Source: Ypsolopha sequella (Eukaryota; Arthropoda; Insecta; Lepidoptera; Ypsolophidae). Taken from it: a DNA stretch of 64,000 nucleotides. The translations under genes were made by a program, and so were the position numbers. Of this stretch, positions 57,415 through 64,000 are shown one piece after another. The notes under the pieces were generated by a model. That model was not told where the DNA came from. It ran no database searches and saw only the letters and a program-made list of their open reading frames with translations. Within the stretch, counting starts at the first letter, position 1; each line of letters starts with the position of its first letter. Location: assembly GCA_934047225.1 (NCBI GenBank), contig OW203998.1, positions 16,197,280 to 16,261,279 of the forward strand, given 5' to 3'.

Positions 57415-60400
57415 TATTACAGAACACCGAAACAATAAACCGATAATGCATAAAACTCGAAAAAAAACCGAGTGTTCGCTACTAATCACGAATGTGCGTA
57501 CTGGACGACTGCGATCGCGCGGGGTCTGTGTGTGATGACGACATCGGTATCCACGGGCGGGAGGCGCGCGTTTTAAAATCAAGCCCGATAAAATATTAAA
57601 TAACTTTGCCATTTATGGACGGATTTCAAAAAATCAAAAAGTAGTGTACTCAGAAAATCATAACACATGCAATGTAATAGTCAAAATTGGATTCTCCCGT
57701 TATGTGACTTATCCTCATTGTATGCCGACCTACACACCGTGACACACCTACGATCACGGCCACAGCTCATATATTGAAGAACGTAACTGGGTACCTACCG
57801 TTAGAAAAGGTTCCAGATCTCGCTCAGTTAACAGGTCACCCACCGATTCCTCTTGCTGATCGAGAATATCACACACCAGCTCCGGTTGATCTAATACTAG
57901 GATCTGACGTTCTTGGTCAAGTGTTAGACGGAACCAAGGTTTCGCTCGGCCCTGGCAAGCCCATAGCCTTCGGCACGATATTTGATTTTACATTGATAGG
58001 ACCTTTCGAAAGTTTACATACCTCACCCACGAATCAGGTCAATTCAGTTCACATTGTCGGCTCTCACACGGACTCAGAGCGTTCCACTCATGACATTCAC
58101 AAAAGTCTTGAGAGGTTTTGGGAATCTGAGGAACCCCAAACCTACAAGCATACCAGCCCATTAGAGGAACAGTGTGAGGACATTTTCCGCACTACAACTA
58201 CTCGTGAACCATCAGGTCAATATATGGTTACACTGCCCTTTCTGCACAACGCGCCGACATTAGGTTCCACTCATGCTATTGCGCTACGCAGGTTTCTCAA
58301 TTTAGAGAAGAAGCTGCTAGCGAACCCGCCCTTCCGCTCGAAATACGTAGAGTTTATGTCAGATTACATAAAATTGGGACATATGTCGCCGTGTCACCCC
58401 AATAGCTTTGCTCATAAATCTCATTTCTATATCCCACATCATGGCATATTTAAGCCAGGATCAGAAAAGTTACGCTGCGTCTTTGACGGAAGTTGTAAAA
58501 GCTCAAATGGCGTCAATTTAAATGATTGTCTCCATACAGGTCCAGCTCTTCAACAAGATATTGTTGACATTATCATGTCCTTCAGGATCCACTCACAAGT
58601 TTTCAGCACAGACATCCGAATGATGTTCAGAAATATCCTCATTCACCCAGAGCAAAGACCTTTTCAACTCATTCTCTGGCGGTCTTCACCCGACCAGCCC
58701 CTGCTCACGTATGCCCTTAATACCGTCACATATGGATTAAGGTCCAGCCCATACCATGCCATCCGCACTTTACTCCAATTGGCTGATGACGAAGGTCATC
58801 GCTACCCCCACGCTGCTCAGGTCCTCCGCAAATCAATATTTGTGGACGACATTCTCTCAGGTGCAGATTCTGTGGAATCTGCTCAGTCGCTCCAAAGCGA
58901 TCTGATCGAGTTACTCGCCCTAGGTGGCTTCCAGCTCAGTAAATGGACCTCCAACTCGCCCCAGCTCCTTGAACGGTTCCCAGATGACCAGTGTGACATG
59001 CCCAAGGACTTTGACTTCAGTCCCGACTCTAATTCCATTAAGGTTTTGGGAATACAGTGGATTCCTCAAACTGATGAGTTCACTTATCGCATTTCTTTGC
59101 CCACTCATGCTCAAGTCACAAAGCGCTCCATTCTCAGTACAGTAGCATCTCTCTATGACCCCAATGGCTGGGTTACTCCAGTCATCTTCCGCGCAAAGAT
59201 TCTTCTGCAGAAGCTTTGGCTTCTGAAAATAGGATGGGATGAGCCTATCTCTGAAGAAGTCCACACAGAGTGGCAACACATTTCAGAGGATCTTCCTCAG
59301 CTCTCAAACCTCCGTTTACCTCGACACATTTGTAAGTATAAGCCCACGTCTACTTACTCACTTCACGGGTTCGCGGACGCATCAGAGGCTGGCTTTGGTG
59401 CCGTTATCTACCTTCATGAGCGCAATACCACTGGACATGTCAATGTACACCTAATCATTGGCAAGTCCAAGGTCGCACCCATTAAGACTCGCCTCTCAAT
59501 CCCGAAATTGGAGTTGTCAGCCGCGACTCTTTTATCTCAGCTCATGACTCGAGTGTCAGCCCAACTGTCAGCTCATATACCCATTCAAACACACACATGC
59601 TGGTCAGATAGCACAATAGTTTTGGCATGGCTCAATACCCCACCTCACCGATTACAGACTTTCGAGGCCAATCGAGTGGCTAAGATCACAGCTACTTCAA
59701 CTAGCAATACGTGGAGGCATGTGCCCACGAACCTCAACCCTGCTGACTGTGCAAGCAGAGGCATGTCTGCCCAGTCTCTCTCACTTCATGACCTTTGGTG
59801 GTCACCCAGTTGGCTCAAAGAACCTACCTGCACTTGGCCCAAGTTGCCACCCGCTCTAGGCCATCATGCTCTCCCAGGCCTTAAGCCCAAAAAAGTACCA
59901 GCACACATAGCAGTCCCAGATATCGATCTGGACTTGCTCACTCGCTACAGCTCACTTGACAAGCTCGTCGGAGTGACGGCTTGTATTCAAAGGTTCATAT
60001 TCAATTGTCGGCACAGCCCAGATGCACGGCGCTCTGGTCCGTTGACAGCTAATGAACGCAGGGACGCTCTGTTGCACTGGGTCCGCTCTGTTCAGCACAA
60101 TGAGTTTGCTGAAGACATTAATCGTATCCAGACTGATAAAGTTTGTCCCGTTCGGCTCCAGCGCCTCTCGCCCTTCATAAAGGACGGCCTTTTGAGAGTT
60201 GGTGGTCGTCTCTCTCACGCGTCAATTAGGTATGACGCTCAACACCCACTCATTCTACCCAGCTCAAGTCCGCTCGTAGATCTCATCATAGACCATTATC
60301 ACAAAATACACTGCCACCCTGGAGCTGACACATTACACGCCATATTACGCCAGCAGTACTGGATTCTGTCCGCTCGTCGTATTATTAGACACCGCGTGTT

Positions 60401-61435
60401 TAAATGTATTAGATGTTTCCGGTGCCGCGCTCAGCCCAAGGCTCCGCTCATGGCTGATCTCTCAGTAGACAGAGTTACTCCTCAGCCAGTTTTTAGTCAC
60501 GTCACGACGGACTTTGCTGGCCACTTCTTCGTTAAATCCAGCACGTTGCGGAACGCGAAACTCATAAAGGCGTATTTTTGTATTTTCGTTTGCCTCGCAA
60601 CAAAGGCGGTTCATTTGGAACCAGTCTCTGCACTCACAACGGAAGCGTTCTTTGCGGCATTGCAACGTTTTATCTCACGTCGCGGTACTCCAGTTCTCAT
60701 TCGCTCAGACTGCGGCACAAACTATGTAGGTGCTAGGAATCAGCTCATTGAAGTTCAGAACTTCCTTAGGTCAAACAATGATGCAATCACTCACAAGCTC
60801 GCGAATCAGCACATAACTTGGTTACTGAACCCTCCTAAAGGGCCTTGGTTCGGCGCTCTGCACGAAATAAACGTAAAATCCACCAAGCAACTACTTTATC
60901 GCGTGATAGGTGAACAGCACCTCACTTTGGAGGAATTCTCTACCCTTTTGGCTTGAATTGAGGCTGTACTCAACTCAAGACCGCTCTGCCCAATTTCATC
61001 CGACCCTACGGACTTTGAACCTCTCACGGCCGGACATTTCATTATTGGTCGTCCGCTCACCGCTCTACCTGAGCAGTCATTTGACGACAGACCCATATCT
61101 GCTCTTAAACGCTTTCAACTCATTCAAGCGCTCTCTCAGCGCTCTTGGACTCTATGGTCCAGATCCTACCTCCATACCCTGCAAACCCGCTCCAAATGGC
61201 TCTCCCCTTCTTCCCCTCCTCAAGTGGGTGAACTGGTCCTCATCAAAGAGGATGACCTGCCTCCGCTCCAATGGAAGTTGGGGAGAATTCTCCGCACGAT
61301 ACCTGGCAAGGATGGAGTGATCCGAGTTGTGGATCTGGACACAGCCCATGGAAATCTGCGACGACCTGTGTTCAAGATAGCCAGGCTGCCGTTGGATTCA
61401 GCTCAAGAGGAGTCGCAGCCCCGGCCCCCCCAGGA

Positions 61436-61823
61436 TGTTCACGCCACCAGCGTGACGTTCGCGCATGCGCATGACTAATTTCGCGGCGCAGCGCTGGCGC
61501 CACCTGGCACGCCAGTGACCGTCTCTCTTCCGCGCGGGACGTCGTCCGAACCACACGTGTGCACACTCGCGCCGCCAGCCCAACAATATCGCGTACCTAC
61601 CAGTGTTGTGTTCACATTATATACCAGTGTTGTGTTTACATTACTCCAAGACAATCCTGCACATTTCTGCCCAAGGCGCCAGCTCCATCAGCCCAACAAG
61701 GAGGGACGCCACGCGGCGCATTCATCCACAATCATCATCAAAGGTCAGTCAGTTCACCCACAATTCTCAAGTGTCAATACTTAAATCCCATCAGCTCTGC
61801 ATTCCTGTAACCTCGCGGTTACA
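61436..61823 (+). repeat. BEL 3' LTR
   Basis: 388 bp, same length as the 5' LTR with two differences. The last 43 bp of pol, including its stop, lie inside it. Confidence 0.92.
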
Positions 61824-61997
61824 GATGTAGTGACTAGAATAGAAAAAGGAATGCTTCGGTGGTTTGGACATGTAGAGAGGATGAATGAAAGTAGAGTGAC
61901 GAAAGAAATGTATGGTGCGCAAGTGGAAGGTACAGCTCGACCAGGCCGTCCTAGAAGGACGTATCCTAACCAAATTGGCAACATACTGAAAAAATAA
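61824..61997 (+). pseudogene. LINE C-terminal fragment, target site of BEL
   Basis: Short open text KGMLRWFGHVERMNESR...GRPGRPRRTYP-like, to a stop at 61995-61997, typical of the C-terminal end of lepidopteran non-LTR elements. A few codons left of BEL (about 49866-49886) read on into this frame, so BEL landed inside this remnant. Confidence 0.6.
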
Positions 61998-63110
61998 ATG
62001 TTTTGACACGGTCTAGGATACGAATAAATATAAATACTATTTGATTATGACATCATTGTAACTAGTTTGATATTTCTCAGATTGTTTTGTTCCAAATTCA
62101 AGTTTTTTTTAATTTATTTTACCTATTATATAGTGACATTTGTTTTTATTGAATTGACAAACATATTTTATTATTATAGTTGTTGTCAATTTGTTTTTTG
62201 TTAATGCATGATTTCAATATACAACCAAATATTTGTACACGATGATTTGGTTGAATTTGTTGGGACTGTAATTATATGTAACATCCATTGTAAGCCCGAA
62301 TTCTCACAAATAAACGATTTACTTACTTACTACTTACCTGAAGAAAGGCCATGTCAAAAGTACCCGGAATGGAAGAGCTTTTATGACCAGATTGATGGAT
62401 TTGGAAGAGGCGCAAGAGGTGTGTCTGGATCGTAGCAGATTGAAATATGTAGTCTCTGCCAACCCCTCTGGGAGACAGGCGTGAGTATATGTATGTATGT
62501 ATGATGTATTAATGTATCTATTAAATGTCAACATTTGTATAAGAAAGAAAGTAATAACAACAAAATGAAATTTAATGAAAATTAAAAATAATGAAAATCC
62601 CCTCCATAGTTTAAACTAGCAATATTTGTAATTGGGTTCTAAAAAACGGCTCTAAGGATTTCGATCAAATTTATAGTATAGGGGTTTTCGAGGGGTTATC
62701 GATCTAGCTAAGTCTCATCTCTGAGAAAATTCGATTTCTGCGAGTTTGAGCTCTGATGAACAATGCCGATCATCTTGTCTTGCTCCGTACAGTGAAGATC
62801 ACATCAAATTATACACATTGGACTTTGTATCTATATCTTATATCCTTCACTATAGGGGCTTATGTAGTACTGCAAGTGTAGAACTTGAAGTGGTCTTGAC
62901 GGTACAAGATTGAAAATTTTGGAATCATTATCCACAGAGAATTTTATCAATGTCAGCGCATGACGTAGACAGGAATGAGTTCATTCCGTTTTATTTGATA
63001 CTTATCTTTATGGATACAAACCCAACGATAATATATAATTAATGTACGAGCCATACAAAGCTTAATAAAACAGAAAAGAAAAACAAATTCTAAATAATGT
63101 AGGAACGTTC
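61998..63110. other. Gene-free AT-rich stretch with repeat tails
   Basis: 62370-62510 carries a non-LTR/SINE-like 3' tail (AGTCTCTGCCAACCCCTCTG followed by (ATGT)n). The remainder shows no coding or RNA signal I can support. Confidence 0.3.
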
Positions 63111-63118
63111 TTTGAAAT

Positions 63119-63175
63119 ACAGTACGGCCTCGATAATCCGAACACCCAAAATTCGGATGTACGAAGCGTCAGGAT
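63119..63175 (+). mobile_element. Probable pogo/Tigger-like transposon end
   Basis: TA|CAGTACGGCCTCGATAATCC then GAACACC resembles a pogo/Tigger terminal repeat (CAGT..., CCTCGATAATCCGA) with TA before it. No transposase or second end found. Tentative. Confidence 0.4.
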
Positions 63176-63412
63176 TACAGTATCTAGATATTTTGAAAGG
63201 CATTTTCAATGGTCAAAGGACGCCACCCCACATGATAGATAAAATAAAATGGCGGAAAGTCGTGCGGAGGACAACGAACCGACAATTAATACATAAAGTG
63301 GACGAATTAATATACGTAGCACCTTAAATATATAACATAGTATCGCGTGCCGTACGTGGCACCACAAAATAGATACTACCAGAAGACCCACTCGACGACG
63401 ACGGACGGAGAG

Positions 63413-63537
63413 AAAACAGACGCACACATGCATAGACGCGTACGTATGATGATCTCGGCAGAATTTCGTATTGGCATTCGACCGACTTCATCCGAGGTCA
63501 TCGTACGTACGCGTCTATATGTGCGTGCGCCTGTTTT
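63413..63537. repeat. Imperfect inverted repeat, about 46-bp arms
   Basis: 63413-63458 (AAAACAGACGCAC...GATCTCGG) and 63492-63537 (CCGAGGTCATCG...GCCTGTTTT) are near complements, with AGACGCGTACGTA in both arms, around a 33-nt centre. Foldback element or transposon interior. Confidence 0.55.
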
Positions 63538-64000
63538 CGCTAGTTATGCGGAGTAAACCTTCTGTAAGTGGTTATTTTGTGGTTGCACTGCGAGTTGCTG
63601 AAAAACGGCAGTTCCGCGGGGGCAGAGGGATTGTTCGAATTAAAGAGGTGTACGGATTAGCGTGGGTTTTCTGAGGCATTTTCTATAATATCAATGAAGT
63701 TGAAATTCTACAATATAACACACAATTATGAAAATATATATTTATTTTAATTTGACAAGTGAAAATTTTATCAATATATAAATTAATAAAATATCTATGA
63801 CTTCTTCTTAGTAGAAGTACAACCGATAATGTTTCACAATTACCTATGTATGTACATATACATTGAGTACTAGATAATAAAACTCAAAGCTCAAAGTAGC
63901 AACTAACGCAGGCATTTACAAACGAACTGTCAAGTAAACTACTCCCTATTATTTGACTTAGGGCCTGTTTCACCACTTCCAGATAAGTGCCTGATAGTTA
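63538..64000. other. Window end, nothing recognised
   Basis: AT-rich sequence with only short ORFs. The last bases (GTTTCACCACTTCCAG) resemble a common interspersed lepidopteran repeat start, too short to call. Confidence 0.25.

Larger units (their letters stand above)
53323..57716 (+). mobile_element. ISL2EU (IS4EU)-type DNA transposon nested in BEL pol
   Basis: 4394-bp element with short imperfect terminal inverted repeats (left GAGGAAGAGTCAC, right complemented GAGGATAAGTCAC; 11 of 13 match) and a 2-bp AT target duplication (53321-53322 and 57717-57718). Removing the element plus one AT puts the two halves of pol in one open frame, which fixes the ends. It carries two convergent spliced genes: a THAP/DDE transposase (+) and a SWIM-like/YqaJ protein (-). 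A 2-bp target duplication, THAP-fused IS5/IS4-like transposase and YqaJ nuclease together define ISL2EU in the eukaryotic transposon classification (from memory). The element is younger than a BEL copy that is itself young. Confidence 0.85.
52961..61478 (+). pseudogene. pol: BEL/Pao Pol, split by a DNA transposon and one stop
   Basis: Pol runs in frame after the Gag stop to 53322, is interrupted by the transposon 53323-57716, and resumes at 57717 in the frame that continues it. Aspartic protease: LLDCGSM near 53190, with Cys in the usual Ser/Thr position of the D-S/T-G triplet. Reverse transcriptase about 58390-59130, with FVDD at 58839-58850. RNase H about 59350-59780 (FADASEAGFG, CWSDSTIVLAW). 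Integrase: zinc-binding HHCC at 60290-60420, then Asp in TTDFAG (about 60508), Asp in RSDCGTNY (about 60703) and Glu in LHEINVKS (about 60865). A TGA at 60954-60956 breaks the integrase shortly after the Glu; the frame then stays open through a DUF5641-like C-terminus to 61478, which overlaps the 3' LTR by 43 bp. Confidence 0.88.
49882..61828 (+). mobile_element. BEL/Pao LTR retrotransposon, full length, with a nested DNA transposon
   Basis: Two 388-bp LTRs (49887-50274 and 61436-61823) enclose gag and pol. A perfect 5-bp target duplication GATGT flanks the element (49882-49886 and 61824-61828). LTRs begin TGTTCACG and end GTTACA. By eye they differ at two positions, so the insertion is recent. 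The 11.9-kb span includes a 4.4-kb DNA transposon, leaving about 7.5 kb of BEL. Flanking bases belong to a LINE remnant: AAAGAAGATGT on the left joins the LINE text starting GATGTAGTG on the right. The directly following TTTGATCCTTCGAACCG is a candidate primer-binding site, not confirmed. Confidence 0.93.

Noticed and set aside
53323..57716. PIF/Harbinger assignment for the nested transposon
   Set aside because: DDE_Tnp_4 alone would allow it, but the 2-bp AT duplication, the THAP fusion and the YqaJ partner fit ISL2EU better than the 3-bp duplication and Myb-like partner of Harbinger.

Overview
The window looks like a lepidopteran (moth or butterfly) chromosome segment. The evidence is a cluster of secreted chymotrypsin-like midgut protease genes with insect-type short introns and TATA promoters, embedded in dense lepidopteran-style repeats: Helitrons ending in CTAG, RTE-like and other non-LTR elements, mariner, BEL/Pao, tRNA-derived SINEs and MITEs. 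I see no bacterial, CRISPR, rRNA or bona fide tRNA genes.

Host genes. Five serine protease genes share one five-exon plan with coding exon sizes of 204, 268 (277 in A), 99, 194 and 102-120 nt. A (5' end outside the window, to 3420, +) and B (3703-8237, +) are tandem. C (19154-12315) and D (39016-35194) are on the minus strand, and E (42404-45504) is on the plus strand, so D and E are head to head. All keep the His/Asp/Ser triad, an activation site R|IVGG and a non-acidic S1 pocket. B, C, D and E share a core promoter of a GATA-type site (TGATAAGA) about 10 bp upstream of TATAAATA. A decayed copy of gene A exons 3-4 (41297-41730) sits upstream of E, so the A-B pair and the pseudoA-E pair look like copies of one ancestral tandem unit.

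Mobile elements by region. Introns of A and B (1-8 kb) hold MITEs with TA, TTAA and other target duplications. At 8.5-15.5 kb there are two Helitrons and a LINE remnant. At 19.7-22.6 kb one Helitron is nested in another and carries a 222-bp hairpin insertion. At 23-28.3 kb a decayed LINE is split at an exact A/T site by a chimeric 2.6-kb Helitron. At 29-31.6 kb lies a broken tyrosine-recombinase (Crypton-like) gene whose intron holds a mariner. At 32.7-33.1 kb are two tandem palindromic units.

The most notable system is at 49882-61828. A BEL/Pao retrotransposon (388-bp LTRs with about 2 differences; GATGT target duplication) lies in a LINE remnant and is itself split in its protease region by a 4.4-kb DNA transposon (53323-57716, AT target duplication). 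That transposon carries two convergent, spliced, open genes: a THAP-HTH-DDE transposase and a SWIM-like/YqaJ exonuclease-family protein. This layout matches the ISL2EU (IS4EU) superfamily. The YqaJ protein has Asn where the family's catalytic Asp is expected. BEL gag ends in an in-frame UGA-CUA before pol, and pol has a UGA in the integrase region.

The remaining stretches (11.0-11.9, 33.2-34.7, 39.1-40.2, 45.9-48.7 and 62-64 kb) hold no gene I can support.
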